Shown here one piece after another: positions 9,455 to 17,893 of a stretch of DNA of 64,000 bases. Location: assembly GCF_013393385.1 (NCBI RefSeq), contig NZ_AP023239.1:4712001-4776000 (forward strand), given 5' to 3'. Numbering within the stretch: position 1 is the stretch's first letter; every line of letters starts with the position of its first letter. Below the pieces are notes generated by a model, which searched no databases, had not been told where the DNA came from, and saw only the letters and a program-made list of their open reading frames with translations. This stretch comes from Paenibacillus sp. URB8-2 (lineage in GTDB: Bacteria; Bacillota; Bacilli; Paenibacillales; Paenibacillaceae). The position numbers were made by a program, and so were the translations under genes.

Positions 9455-9655
9455 TCAACGTTTCTTTCTTGTTCGAATCCAATGTACCAACAGAAATATA
9501 AAGGCGATAAGCAATATAGCGCAGATTAAGAAAGTTTTTATATAGCCGCCGACCTGCAGCAAGGAATCGCTTTGGAAAGATAGCGCCGATATGCTCATGC
9601 ACGTTAAACCCATTCCTATAAAAAAAATGGCAATCAGCCACTCTATTTTTTTCAT
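9455..9655 (-). CDS. small two-helix membrane protein coupled to a sensor kinase
   Basis: A 66-residue protein with two predicted membrane helices (residues 6-25 and 36-58) and a basic tail WIRTRKKR. Its ATG overlaps the stop codon of the upstream histidine kinase gene in an ATGA arrangement, which implies translational coupling and roughly matched amounts. I do not recognise the family. From position it may be an accessory subunit or modulator of the kinase, but this is inference only. The longer overlapping reading frame at 9438-9701 is a frame shadow. Confidence 0.7.
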   Translation of the reverse strand: MKKIEWLIAIFFIGMGLTCMSISALSFQSDSLLQVGGYIKTFLICAILLIAFIFLLVHWIRTRKKR

Positions 9656-11061
9656 GCATTTCCCTCCCCAAATTGAGATTGCAGGACAAACCGGATTTCA
9701 AATCGGGTGCCTTCTCCTATTTTACTGGAAACATGTATTTCTCCTTTTTGCAGTTCTACCAATTTCCTCACTATAGATAATCCTAATCCGGTGCCTCCAA
9801 ATTGACGGGAACGGGACTTTTCCACTCTATAAAACCGTTCAAAAATATAGGGAAGCTCATCAGCGGGAATCCCCATTCCGGTATCCTCTACAATAAATGT
9901 TACAGAATCGGCTTCATACAACAAATATACCTTAATGCCTCCCCGCTCTGTATAACGAATAGCATTTTCAAGCAGGTTCAGTACAATCTGCTCCATCCGT
10001 TTACGGTCTGCCCATACGCATGAGGTCGCTCCGGATTGCTGCATCGATAGACTTAAATTTTTTTGTCTGGCCTTCAGTTCAACCTTCCTGACCGCGTGTT
10101 CAGCCAATTCGGACAAATCGATCCATTCAAGAACAAGCGTGATTTTGCCTTCTTCCATCTTTGCGAGATCAAACAAATCATCGACCAGATGCTGAAGCCG
10201 GACCGATTCTTCATAGATAATATCCAGGTATTGATTTTTCTCCGCTTCGGTCTCATAAAGCTCCTCCTTCACCACCCGGGAATAACCCTCCAGATAAGTG
10301 ATCGGCGTACGCAGCTCATGAGATATATTGGCAAAAAACTCCTGGCGTGTATCCCGGTAACGCTGTAGATCAACCGCTAGATCATTGATTGCTTCGGCTA
10401 AGGCGCCCATTTCGTCTCTGCTTTTGAGTGCCAGTCTCGTTTCCAGCTCACCGGCGGCAATTTTGCGGGTCGCCTGCTGCATTTGCAGTAACGGACGGGA
10501 TAAAAATTGGGCGATAATCCATGTGATCCCAAGGGCCAGTAAGAATGCGCCCATTCCGGAGAGGGTGAGTAAATTTCGCACACCGGACAACGATTTCTCC
10601 ATCTCTTCGGTAGAAGACATGACATAAAGGGCGGAAGCAACAGATCCTCCTTCATGTATGGGCTGCCCCGATACAAAATAACGGTGTCCTGCAGGATCCT
10701 CGTACAGTAAGTTCACCTTTTTTCCGGAAAAAATCTTATGCAGGTCAGAGGCCCGGATAAAGGTTCTGTCCGATGAATCGTGGACTCCCGAATGAAGGAT
10801 CACCGCTCCATCCTGCCGAATATTGAAAATACTTACATTTGAGAACTCGGCAAAGGTCTTCATGGTTTGCTCAGACGTCGTATCGGTGGAGTCGGCCATT
10901 ACCGTAAAGTGGGAAGTAAGCTCCTCCGTGTCGGTCTGCATGCGGGCATAATAATAGTTAGTGAACATACGGTCAATGGTGAATCCCAGAAATACCAACA
11001 CAATCAGGAATACGGTGATGATAATCAGACCAAGCTTCAATCCGATCCGGTTGTTTCTCAT
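9652..11061 (-). CDS. membrane sensor histidine kinase (HAMP/HisKA/HATPase)
   Basis: A 469-residue OmpR-class sensor kinase. Helix 1 (about residues 8-30), an extracytoplasmic sensor of about 130 residues with no recognised domain, helix 2 (about 165-185), HAMP, then the H-box ISHELRTPITYLEGY with phosphorylatable His near 248, N-box NLLENAIRYTERGG, G1 EDTGMGIP and G2 GGTGLGLSIV. All catalytic motifs are intact. Its start overlaps the stop of the response regulator gene by an ATGA, and its stop overlaps the next small membrane gene in the same way. The signal is unknown; the layout resembles envelope-stress or antibiotic-sensing kinases of Bacillota. Confidence 0.93.
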   Translation of the reverse strand: MRNNRIGLKLGLIIITVFLIVLVFLGFTIDRMFTNYYYARMQTDTEELTSHFTVMADSTDTTSEQTMKTFAEFSNVSIFNIRQDGAVILHSGVHDSSDRTFIRASDLHKIFSGKKVNLLYEDPAGHRYFVSGQPIHEGGSVASALYVMSSTEEMEKSLSGVRNLLTLSGMGAFLLALGITWIIAQFLSRPLLQMQQATRKIAAGELETRLALKSRDEMGALAEAINDLAVDLQRYRDTRQEFFANISHELRTPITYLEGYSRVVKEELYETEAEKNQYLDIIYEESVRLQHLVDDLFDLAKMEEGKITLVLEWIDLSELAEHAVRKVELKARQKNLSLSMQQSGATSCVWADRKRMEQIVLNLLENAIRYTERGGIKVYLLYEADSVTFIVEDTGMGIPADELPYIFERFYRVEKSRSRQFGGTGLGLSIVRKLVELQKGEIHVSSKIGEGTRFEIRFVLQSQFGEGNA

Positions 11062-11765
11062 TCCTGTTCTCCGGAAACAAAAAACTTATAGCCAACTCCC
11101 CATACCGTTTGAATAGGGTTGTAAGTCATTCCCGCCTTCTGCAGTTTTTCACGTATATTCTTGATATGGGTATCCACCACCCGGACTTCGCCCTCATAAT
11201 CATATCCCCATAACCTTTCAACGAGTTCCTCCCTGCTGAAGGCGCGCTGCGTGCTTTGGGCTAATAAAGCCAGCAGATCGAACTCCTTCGGGGTAAAATC
11301 GACAAGCTCCTCTTGAATACGAACCTCCCTCGCGTCGGGGAATATGATCATTTGCGGAAATTCAACTGTCCACTGCTGAGGCTGCGAGATTTGTGTGATC
11401 GTTGATCTGCGGATTAACGAATATATTCGGGCCAGGAGCTCTTCGGAATCAAAAGGCTTTGTTAAATAATCGTCCGCACCTATCCCCAAACCATGAATCT
11501 TGTCCTTGGTTTCAGTACGTGCCGTCAGCATTAAAATCGGAACCATTTCGGTTTCTCTGATCACCTTGCATACTTGCCAGCCATCCATATCAGGCATCAT
11601 GACATCAAGTAAAATAATATCAAAGGAATGCTTCTTGACCATGGATAACGCCTCCAGTCCTGTAGCCGCCTCCTTAATCTGGAATCCCTCCTTCATCAAA
11701 TAAATCCGAAGTAGGTTCCTCATATTCCATTCATCATCGACAATTAACACTTGAAGTCTCGACAT
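11058..11765 (-). CDS. OmpR/PhoB-family response regulator
   Basis: A 235-residue response regulator. The receiver domain has the acidic pair DDE near the N-terminus, phospho-acceptor Asp54 in LLDVMMPDMDGW, and the conserved Lys in LTKPFDSEE. A C-terminal winged helix (VDFTPKEFDLLALLAQ through VWGVGYKF) binds DNA. The track start could be extended to 11813, but an AAGAAGGTGGG site lies just before ATG 11765, which also begins exactly at the receiver fold. It heads a three-gene coupled unit with the kinase and a small membrane protein. Confidence 0.93.
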   Translation of the reverse strand: MSRLQVLIVDDEWNMRNLLRIYLMKEGFQIKEAATGLEALSMVKKHSFDIILLDVMMPDMDGWQVCKVIRETEMVPILMLTARTETKDKIHGLGIGADDYLTKPFDSEELLARIYSLIRRSTITQISQPQQWTVEFPQMIIFPDAREVRIQEELVDFTPKEFDLLALLAQSTQRAFSREELVERLWGYDYEGEVRVVDTHIKNIREKLQKAGMTYNPIQTVWGVGYKFFVSGEQE

Positions 11766-11815
11766 TATGCCCACCTTCTTCGTTCTCTTAGTTTTATTTA
11801 AATGAAGTTTCAATA

Positions 11816-11850
11816 AGAAAAAGAAGCTTCTTGAATAGAAGCCTCTTCCC
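11816..11850 (-). terminator. hairpin terminator
   Basis: On the minus strand a 9-base stem (AGAGGCTTC with AAGCTTCT-type partner, one G-U pair) and 7-base loop is followed by TTTTTCTT. It sits directly after the stop of the 78-residue Cys/His protein gene and before the response regulator gene. Confidence 0.6.
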
Positions 11851-11868
11851 CCGGCTTTGATCTTTTAC

Positions 11869-12105
11869 TCAATGCTTCTTGTTTCGCATAATAAGCGGCA
11901 TTAATACTAAATGGGAAAGGGGACACAGTAGAAGCAGGCTGTATGAAAGAATATTACCAGATATTCCTTTTACGGAATTTATTACAAGCAAAACGGCTAC
12001 CAGAACAATCGGGGCGATACAGCATAATTTCATTATTAAGCTGTTTAAGTTATGCTTCTTACTGTTTCCTTTACTTCCATGGTTGTGATTCCCGCAGCAA
12101 CTCAT
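11869..12105 (-). CDS. small Cys/His-rich membrane protein, DUF2933-like
   Basis: A 78-residue protein. The N-terminus MSCCGNHNHG carries vicinal cysteines and histidines, then two predicted membrane helices (about 28-45 and 52-70). The second contains LCPLSHLVLMPL, close to the CPLxHxxM core of small DUF2933 proteins often found near metal and multicopper genes. ATG at 12105 follows an AAGAGGT site by 7 bases; the GTG at 12108 is less likely. The function is unknown. A metal-related role is suggested only by the Cys/His content and the neighbouring copper-type genes. Confidence 0.65.
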   Translation of the reverse strand: MSCCGNHNHGSKGNSKKHNLNSLIMKLCCIAPIVLVAVLLVINSVKGISGNILSYSLLLLCPLSHLVLMPLIMRNKKH

Positions 12106-12256
12106 CACTATTACCTCTTTTCATTCTTATAATCTCATGCTTTGTATCTTCTTTGCGCATTAGCTCATTTTGTTCCTTCAACTCCATCAGTTCTTCCTGA
12201 AGATGTTCAGTTGTAACTCGTTTCTTATGACCTCCATGGTTATGTCCCCCACGCAT
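12071..12256 (-). CDS. small His-rich coiled-coil protein
   Basis: A 61-residue hydrophilic protein starting MRGGHNHGGHKK, with a central charged helix (TEHLQEELMELKEQNELMRKED) that looks like a short coiled coil. A GGGAGG sequence lies upstream, although the spacing of about 13 bases is long. It overlaps the start of the following small membrane gene by 35 bases. The shared HNHG motif of the two proteins suggests they act together, possibly in metal binding. I recognise no family. Confidence 0.5.
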   Translation of the reverse strand: MRGGHNHGGHKKRVTTEHLQEELMELKEQNELMRKEDTKHEIIRMKRGNSDELLRESQPWK

Positions 12257-12467
12257 TCCAAACTAATTGCCTCCCATATGCTTTGTTATTTAATACTCTT
12301 ATTGTAAGAAATGATTATGGAGAAAATATGTTGAAAATTTGAGGTAACCGTGTACTTGAGTTGCGTTTGCTAATTTATTAAAAAACAAGCTGACTATCCG
12401 CCCATTAGGCATGTACGTTAACCCAAGTCTCATACGATACAATATAAACAAGCAGGGGGTTGCACTC

Positions 12468-13049
12468 ATGTCAAACTGGATAATCGCAGCTATCTTTTAT
12501 GCTTTTATTATTGGATGGTCATGTGGCTTTATTTATCGGTTCCGTTCATCTGTTACGGGTACAATTGCAATGATTACGCCAATGGTAAGCGGGATGATTG
12601 TCGGCTTTGGCGGCGGGACGATCGTTGGAGCCGGATTTTCATCGAATTTGTTCCTGTCATTGTTGATCAGTGTGCTAACAGGCATACTCGCAGGGGGGAT
12701 AATTGGCTCTTTAATCCATATAGGAGCATTTCTAAACGGGGCTCTATCCGGTATGATGGCCGGTTTGATGGGGGCGATGCTTATTGTTATGCTGCCTTCG
12801 TCCGAGTGGAATCGAGTGATTTTTATTTTTATGGTCGTTGGCGGTTTTCTCCAATTTGTTCATACCCTTATGCTCCAAGGTCAGATTGAGGAATCTGTGC
12901 TGAAACGAGCCGCTTGGATCTTTCGTACTCCATCACTTATGTTTCTGGCTATCGCTGCTTTAATTATTCTTTACTCCGCCGGCAGCTCATCCGATACTTT
13001 AATTCCTAACCCTAAGCATCCAAACCATTCTATGATAAACATGAAATAA
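12468..13049 (+). CDS. six-helix membrane protein of unknown function
   Basis: About 193 residues, almost entirely hydrophobic, with six predicted membrane helices rich in Gly and Ala (for example VGFGGGTIVGAG and NGALSGMMAGLMGAML) and a short polar C-terminal tail containing His and Met. The ATG at 12468 follows AGGGGG by 8 bases; an earlier ATG at 12411 lacks a ribosome site. Its 3' end overlaps a convergent hypothetical gene by about 80 bases. Small glycine-rich membrane proteins like this can be channels or carriers, but I make no assignment. Confidence 0.7.
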   Translation: MSNWIIAAIFYAFIIGWSCGFIYRFRSSVTGTIAMITPMVSGMIVGFGGGTIVGAGFSSNLFLSLLISVLTGILAGGIIGSLIHIGAFLNGALSGMMAGLMGAMLIVMLPSSEWNRVIFIFMVVGGFLQFVHTLMLQGQIEESVLKRAAWIFRTPSLMFLAIAALIILYSAGSSSDTLIPNPKHPNHSMINMK

Positions 13050-13417
13050 TCCTTGGTGTACCTAAAGCCATACTCCATTTCTTTTTTTCGGATGAATATT
13101 TCAATTCTAATATTCCAAAACCCAACATGCCCCAATCTCTTTAAATCTGAAGCTGTATCTTCCATCCATGATATAGCTTCAGACAGTGCCTCTATTCCAC
13201 TGGCGCGATTTTGAAGCACTAAGGCGTTCACTCCGTTCCCTTCAAAACTGACACTAGTAATTATCGTGCGCTCTTGATCCGACAATAACTCATCAGCCAA
13301 CTGTGATAAAAAACGTAAGTCTTCTATAGCGTTAGAAACGTCAAGAGGCTTACCAGGGCTATCGGACCAGACGGCGGTTGCAGCAACCAAAACCTGAAAA
13401 GCAAGAATTGCGTTCAT
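12971..13417 (-). CDS. hypothetical soluble protein
   Basis: A 148-residue protein beginning MNAILAFQVLVAATAVW. The first 17 residues are hydrophobic and may be a signal or simply a buried helix; the rest is mixed helix and strand. A strong AAGGAGGG site lies 7 bases before ATG 13417, so the reading frame is probably real despite the roughly 80-base convergent overlap with the membrane protein gene at its 3' end. No family recognised and no clear operon partner. Confidence 0.55.
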   Translation of the reverse strand: MNAILAFQVLVAATAVWSDSPGKPLDVSNAIEDLRFLSQLADELLSDQERTIITSVSFEGNGVNALVLQNRASGIEALSEAISWMEDTASDLKRLGHVGFWNIRIEIFIRKKEMEYGFRYTKDYFMFIIEWFGCLGLGIKVSDELPAE

Positions 13418-13560
13418 ATCGTATCCCTCCTTCTACTTATTTACCACTAGATTGGACCCGCCCGTCTATTTTTATACCTCTACTAAAAATCTACATAGAT
13501 TCAACATATTCATATGGTAAATTAAGTATAATAATTGTTAAAAATTCGGAGGAAAAGGAG

Positions 13561-13614
13561 ATGAACAGTCATGTTTTTCGAAAAATGGTTGAAGCATGGA
13601 GGGTTATTGAATGA
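13561..13614 (+). CDS. 17-residue leader-type peptide
   Basis: A short frame, MNSHVFRKMVEAWRVIE, sits behind a GGAGG site at 13549-13553 and overlaps the start of the next gene: its stop lies across the ATG at 13611, and its own sequence contains the GGAGG serving that gene. This is the arrangement of a translated leader coupled to the downstream cistron. A TATAAT at 13527-13532 may be the -10 of the transcript. Whether the peptide is made is unknown. Confidence 0.35.
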   Translation: MNSHVFRKMVEAWRVIE

Positions 13615-13886
13615 TCAGTGATTCTTTATTTGCAGATTCCATTGTCTTTATTCTTCTCCTATTCATACTTCTTACCCTGGCAACGATCACCTTGGGAGTA
13701 TTGAGGTTTGTCCATTTGTATGCCCATGCTTCAAGCCAGAATCACCAGCCCCATCTCTCCTCTGAAAATATCATCCCGCGTCAAGACCGTCACATTGAGC
13801 ATAGCGAAAGCAGCAGCCTCGCACTCGATTATGTGAAGCGGAACTTTTTCACTGACACTGCCATCACTTTGGAAAATAAGCATTAG
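13611..13886 (+). CDS. single-helix membrane protein upstream of parM
   Basis: A 91-residue protein with one N-terminal membrane helix (about residues 8-32) and a polar cytoplasmic tail containing several His residues and ending near ALDYVKRNFFTDTAITLENKH. ATG at 13611 follows GGAGG by 8 bases. It is 27 bases ahead of the actin-like gene, so it probably belongs to the same operon. A membrane anchor for the filament system is possible but only inferred from position. Confidence 0.6.
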   Translation: MISDSLFADSIVFILLLFILLTLATITLGVLRFVHLYAHASSQNHQPHLSSENIIPRQDRHIEHSESSSLALDYVKRNFFTDTAITLENKH

Positions 13887-13913
13887 GACAGGCCAATAAG
13901 GGAGGAAATTGTC

Positions 13914-15053
13914 ATGAGTATCAGACAGGCCGCAGTAGATATTGGCAACGATGCGTTAAAAGCCTATGTTCAAGGGCTGGATCAGGAAGTTTATATTCCA
14001 AATGTTATCGCCGAAATCGGCCCATCCCGTGATATAGTGGAATTTGAAAAGCATCCCCTGGATGGTCTCCATGTCGAGATCCTCTCTAATGCGCTTAAGC
14101 GCGGGCAAGGAGTTTATGCTGTCGGTAATCTGGCTGGAGGATACACCCATAATGACGAACTCACAACGGTTAGTGAAAAGTCGGAAGCGGATCAACCCGT
14201 GGTTATGCTGCTGACTGCATTGGCTTATGATGCCGCTCAAGCATTGAGCGAACAGGATGGAGTAATCGAAGCTACATATTATCTTTCAACGGGGCTGCCT
14301 TTAAGTGAAGCGAAGCGGGGAAAGCGCAAAACCTTTAAAGCAAGGCTAAAGGACAATACTCATGAAGTTCGGTTCAAAACCACTCCGGAAATCGGCGGCA
14401 AAGTGGTACGATTGAAATTCGAAGAAGTGTTGGTTAATATTGAAGGTCATGTCGCGTTAATTGATCTGACGACGAATGAAGATGGAACGGTCCGCAATGA
14501 GGAACTGACACGGATGACCGTGCTTATTAATGATATCGGCGGGCTTTCTACCGATGCGGCTATTATTCATGAGGATGGGACCGTCGATAATATTTATTCG
14601 GATGGAATTAAGGAGGGAGTTTCCCCCTATCTGGATGAAATCATGGAACGGGTCCAGCATGAAATCGGATACCGGTTTTTGAACAGACAACAGCTAGTCG
14701 AAATCATTACTTCGGTAAACAAAGAGGAACGTAATTTTATCTGGTTCAGAGGGAAACGGATAAGCATTCAGTCCATTGTGGATGAAGTATTGATCAAAAT
14801 CGCCCGTGAAGAATATAAACTGATCAGGAACTCTTGGAACAAGGTTCCCAGTATCCGCGTTGCCTATCAAATCGGCGGCGGTTCCTTGCTTCTTAAACCT
14901 TACCTTGAGAAGATAAATGAACAGGAAGAGGGCTATCCGCTTCGCTTTGTCGGAGCGAAGGATTCGATATGGATGATTGCAAGGGCATATTACAAATTAC
15001 TGGCTGTCTACCTTCAATATAAATCCGAACAAGTGTCTGCCACAACAAAGTAG
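13914..15053 (+). CDS. parM: ParM/StbA-type actin-like ATPase
   Basis: A 379-residue actin-like protein of the ParM family, which forms nucleotide-driven filaments that push DNA molecules apart. The actin nucleotide motifs are visible: phosphate-1 AAVDIGNDALKAYV at the N-terminus, phosphate-2 INDIGGLSTDAAII near residue 205, and adenosine motif YQIGGGSLLLKPYL near 325. GGGAGGA lies 8 bases before the ATG. The next gene encodes a ParR-like ribbon-helix-helix protein, which supports the assignment. Such cassettes are classic on plasmids, so this one may be a remnant of an integrated replicon or a chromosomal homologue with another cargo. No parC repeat array was found upstream. Confidence 0.88.
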   Translation: MSIRQAAVDIGNDALKAYVQGLDQEVYIPNVIAEIGPSRDIVEFEKHPLDGLHVEILSNALKRGQGVYAVGNLAGGYTHNDELTTVSEKSEADQPVVMLLTALAYDAAQALSEQDGVIEATYYLSTGLPLSEAKRGKRKTFKARLKDNTHEVRFKTTPEIGGKVVRLKFEEVLVNIEGHVALIDLTTNEDGTVRNEELTRMTVLINDIGGLSTDAAIIHEDGTVDNIYSDGIKEGVSPYLDEIMERVQHEIGYRFLNRQQLVEIITSVNKEERNFIWFRGKRISIQSIVDEVLIKIAREEYKLIRNSWNKVPSIRVAYQIGGGSLLLKPYLEKINEQEEGYPLRFVGAKDSIWMIARAYYKLLAVYLQYKSEQVSATTK

Positions 15054-15064
15054 GTGGTCCAAGA

Positions 15065-15529
15065 ATGGGTTCTTCCTCACCGCAATCCCATACGGTTACC
15101 ATTACTTTGCCTGAAAATACTCCGCAGACGATTCTTGCCTATTTGGAACAATTAAAACAGTCTGGCGAAAGAACATTCAGCAACAAAATTGCGCAGTTGT
15201 TGATCGAATCGCTAAATCAGGCATGCCTAAAGGAAAAACCGCATGTTGTCATTCCGCTGCCGGAGCATCTTACCGAGGAACAGCAGGATTGGTTCAACCA
15301 TCCCTTCACAAAGCAACTTTTAATGAACTGGATTTTGCAATTGACTAGCGGCATGTCGTCCATTTCTTCTTCCAATTGCTTATCGCCATCCCTAGCGCAT
15401 CCTGAAATAAGTGAAGTCCCCCTGCGCACAGAATCGGATAATACGGCGTCTCCATCTAACCATGATTCCTTTCGGATCAGCACTTCCTACCATACCAAAC
15501 TCGTAGGTTTCTTTCTTGATGAAGATTAG
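15065..15529 (+). CDS. ParR-like ribbon-helix-helix adaptor
   Basis: A 154-residue protein. Residues 9-50 read as a ribbon-helix-helix: strand HTVTITLP, helix TPQTILAYLEQLKQ, then FSNKIAQLLIESL. This is the DNA-binding half expected of ParR, which links centromere DNA to ParM filaments. The C-terminal 70 residues are Ser-rich and low in structure, ending KLVGFFLDED; in known ParR proteins the tail contacts the ParM filament. It lies 11 bases behind parM with an AGGTGG site. Family membership is inferred from the fold pattern and from gene order, as ParR sequences diverge strongly. Confidence 0.65.
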   Translation: MGSSSPQSHTVTITLPENTPQTILAYLEQLKQSGERTFSNKIAQLLIESLNQACLKEKPHVVIPLPEHLTEEQQDWFNHPFTKQLLMNWILQLTSGMSSISSSNCLSPSLAHPEISEVPLRTESDNTASPSNHDSFRISTSYHTKLVGFFLDED

Positions 15530-15544
15530 GAGGGGGCATGAAGG

Positions 15545-16168
15545 ATGAATGAAAAAAGATCAAATACCATTAGAAAACGATATGACCGGATTTCGGGGAT
15601 CTTTGATGTAATGGAACGCATGATCAAAAAAGAATGGCGGACCGACTTGCTTAAAGGTGTGGACGGTGAAGTATTGGAGGTAGGCGTGGGGACTGGAGCC
15701 AATTTGTCCTGCTACCCATCACATGCAGCCGGCGTTACCGGTATTGATTTCAGTCCGGGTATGCTTCGCTATGCCAAACAAAAAGCAAGCCACGCTCCAT
15801 TTCCAGTAACCCTTTTGGAGATGGACGCACAGCATATGGATTTTCCTGACAATTCATTTGATTATGTCATTGCGACCTGTGTCTTTTGTTCTGTGCCAGA
15901 TCCTGTGGCTGGTTTACTGGAAATCCGAAGAGTGTGCAAGCCGGACGGGAAAGTGCTTCTGTTAGAGCATATGCGCAGCGAGCAGCCGCTTGCAGGAATA
16001 TTAATGGACCTGCTCAATCCGATCACAGTCAGAATTTCGGGAGCTAACATCAACCGCAGAACGCTGCAAAATATTGAGAAAGCAGGCTTTATCATTGAGG
16101 AGAAGGTTTCCTTGATGGGTTCCATCGTCCGCAGACTCGTGTTAAACCCCGATAAGCATGCGAATTAA
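15545..16168 (+). CDS. class I SAM-dependent methyltransferase, UbiE/phospholipid N-methyltransferase-like
   Basis: A 207-residue Rossmann methyltransferase. The SAM-binding motif I is VLEVGVGTGANLSCY (about residues 45-60), the acidic residue of motif II is in VTGIDFSPGML, and motif IV is FDYVIATCVFCSVPDP. The C-terminal part with LLEHMRSEQP and ISGANINRRT resembles bacterial phosphatidylethanolamine or quinone methyltransferases. It follows the ParR-like gene by 15 bases with GGAGGGGG upstream and ends at a strong terminator. Its real substrate is unknown; co-location with the filament genes may be incidental. Confidence 0.85.
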   Translation: MNEKRSNTIRKRYDRISGIFDVMERMIKKEWRTDLLKGVDGEVLEVGVGTGANLSCYPSHAAGVTGIDFSPGMLRYAKQKASHAPFPVTLLEMDAQHMDFPDNSFDYVIATCVFCSVPDPVAGLLEIRRVCKPDGKVLLLEHMRSEQPLAGILMDLLNPITVRISGANINRRTLQNIEKAGFIIEEKVSLMGSIVRRLVLNPDKHAN

Positions 16169-16183
16169 AATAGTGATTGCAAT

Positions 16184-16217
16184 AGAAAACCGAAGGCTAA
16201 ATAGCCTCCGGTTTTTG
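16184..16217. terminator. bidirectional terminator
   Basis: A hairpin with arms AAAACCG-AGGCT and AGCCT-CGGTTTT and an AAAT loop, flanked by A- and T-runs, lies between the convergent methyltransferase and multicopper oxidase genes and can end both transcripts. Confidence 0.85.
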
Positions 16218-16231
16218 TTATTCTCATTCAT

Positions 16232-17878
16232 CTATTCCGGTTTGTTTGCTGCATTGGAGCCGGGAGCGTAAGCGGGCTTATAATCGGTGTAAGCCAATTG
16301 TTGCGCCATTCCTCCCGCTGCATGGTGAAGTTCATGGCAGTGAATCATCCAGTTTCCGGGATTATCGGCCTTAAAGGCGACAACGATCTTCTCGCCGGGT
16401 TTAACCAGAACGGTATCCTTCATGATCGCACTTTCTACTTTAACCCCGTTTTTCTCAAGGACCTGGAAGAAGTGACCGTGTACATGCATCGGATGATCCA
16501 CTGTGCCTTTATTCTCAAACGTCAGCTTTACATTATCGCCGGTTTTCACCTGAAGAGCCGAGAGTTCTGAAAAGACTTTATCGTTGATCGTATACACTTG
16601 TTGGTTCCCGTTCATCTTGGAATTCAACACGGCAGTATACTCCAGTGCAAATTTTTGGACTTTGCTTAATTCAGACTCGGCAGGCTTGCCGTAATTATAA
16701 AGATCAAACGCGGTTAATTGATCGTGCTGTACTTCCATTTCTTCGCCCTTGCTTCCCGCTACCTTAACCGGAATAACCAATTGATCGTTATATTTATTGT
16801 CATCATGCGCATCAATTGTAAAATCCTTTTGCGAGACAATATTCAACTCCACATCATAGCGTTCCCCGGGAGCGATGGTTACGATTTGATTTTGGAGGGT
16901 GGCCGGCTCTGTTATATCCTGTCCATCCGTACTTACTACCCGGAACTCTCCAGGAATGTGGATTCCATGGGAACGATATCCGGCGTTAATAAACCGCAAG
17001 CGAACGGTGTCTCCCACTTTAGTTTCCAGAGGCGTAATCAGCGAACCGGATTTACCGTTAACCGTATAAATATTGTACATGGTAGCCATCATTTCTTCTT
17101 CACTCATGCTTGCCGATCCATGAGCGCTGTGAGCGTCTCCGCCTTGATTCATCCATTCATCCAGAATTAATGTAAAGTCTTTATCCGGCTGTTCGGATTG
17201 CTTCGGCTCCACAACGAGAGCGCCGTAGAGTCCCTTGTCTACCTGCTCCGAGCTTTCCTGGTGAGAGTGATACCAATACGTTCCCGCCACATCGGCTGAG
17301 AACCCGTAGGTATAGGTTTCACCAGGCTTAACCGCATCTTGTGTAATCCCGGGCACACCGTCTGAACCTGCGGGTACAGGATAACCATGCCAATGAATAG
17401 TGACAGGTACATTAAGTTCATTTTTCAGCGTAATCTTTACAAAATCTCCTTGAGTAACACGGATTTCCTGGCCAGGGACCGTGCCATTGTAAGTCCAGAC
17501 CGCTTGGGTCGCGCCGGATGCTAATTCCCAATTGCTTTCCATAGCTGTCAGAGTAAAACCTTTTACAGCCTGCCCGGGTTTAGGCTGCGGCAAAGCCGCC
17601 GTTCCCTCTTGAACCGTACCCGCAGTGGCTTCAGGGGAAGGAGAGGGGCTGGGGCTGGGGGGAATTGCTCCCTCCGTACTGCCCGTTGCAGCTGTATCGG
17701 CCATTACATGTGAACTATGGTTCATCGGTTGGTTTGCTGCGCTGGCATCTTCTTGAACTATACTGCCCGTAACCGCCCCACCTTTAGAACCCGAAGTTTC
17801 AGTTATAAAGATACCGGCTGCCGTCCCGCCGATGATCAAGGCCAAGAAGAACAATACAATAAGAGTTTTATTGCTCAA
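16232..17878 (-). CDS. membrane-anchored or secreted multicopper oxidase
   Basis: A 548-residue multicopper oxidase. After an N-terminal hydrophobic segment and a Ser/Pro/Thr-rich linker (about residues 30-105) come three cupredoxin domains with all copper motifs intact: TIHWHGYPVP, YWYHSHQES, HPMHVHGHFF and the type 1/type 3 motif IHCHELHHAAGGM. The last ligand position is Met, as in laccase/CueO-type enzymes. It oxidises metals or phenols while reducing oxygen to water outside the membrane. The start is a TTG at 17878 with GGAGG 8 bases upstream. It is the last gene of a seven-gene run with a cytochrome b and several small membrane proteins, which suggests electron transfer to or from the membrane. 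Confidence 0.93.
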   Translation of the reverse strand: MSNKTLIVLFFLALIIGGTAAGIFITETSGSKGGAVTGSIVQEDASAANQPMNHSSHVMADTAATGSTEGAIPPSPSPSPSPEATAGTVQEGTAALPQPKPGQAVKGFTLTAMESNWELASGATQAVWTYNGTVPGQEIRVTQGDFVKITLKNELNVPVTIHWHGYPVPAGSDGVPGITQDAVKPGETYTYGFSADVAGTYWYHSHQESSEQVDKGLYGALVVEPKQSEQPDKDFTLILDEWMNQGGDAHSAHGSASMSEEEMMATMYNIYTVNGKSGSLITPLETKVGDTVRLRFINAGYRSHGIHIPGEFRVVSTDGQDITEPATLQNQIVTIAPGERYDVELNIVSQKDFTIDAHDDNKYNDQLVIPVKVAGSKGEEMEVQHDQLTAFDLYNYGKPAESELSKVQKFALEYTAVLNSKMNGNQQVYTINDKVFSELSALQVKTGDNVKLTFENKGTVDHPMHVHGHFFQVLEKNGVKVESAIMKDTVLVKPGEKIVVAFKADNPGNWMIHCHELHHAAGGMAQQLAYTDYKPAYAPGSNAANKPE

Positions 17879-17893
17879 GCCTCATTCCTCCAG

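Noticed and set aside
13378..13560. N-terminal extension of the 78-residue frame ahead of parM
   Set aside because: The upstream part overlaps the start and ribosome site of the divergent hypothetical gene and has no ribosome site of its own; only the last 17 codons have one.
13440..13560. A parC centromere upstream of the ParM operon
   Set aside because: I looked for regularly spaced direct repeats and found none; the stretch is AT-rich without an iteron pattern.
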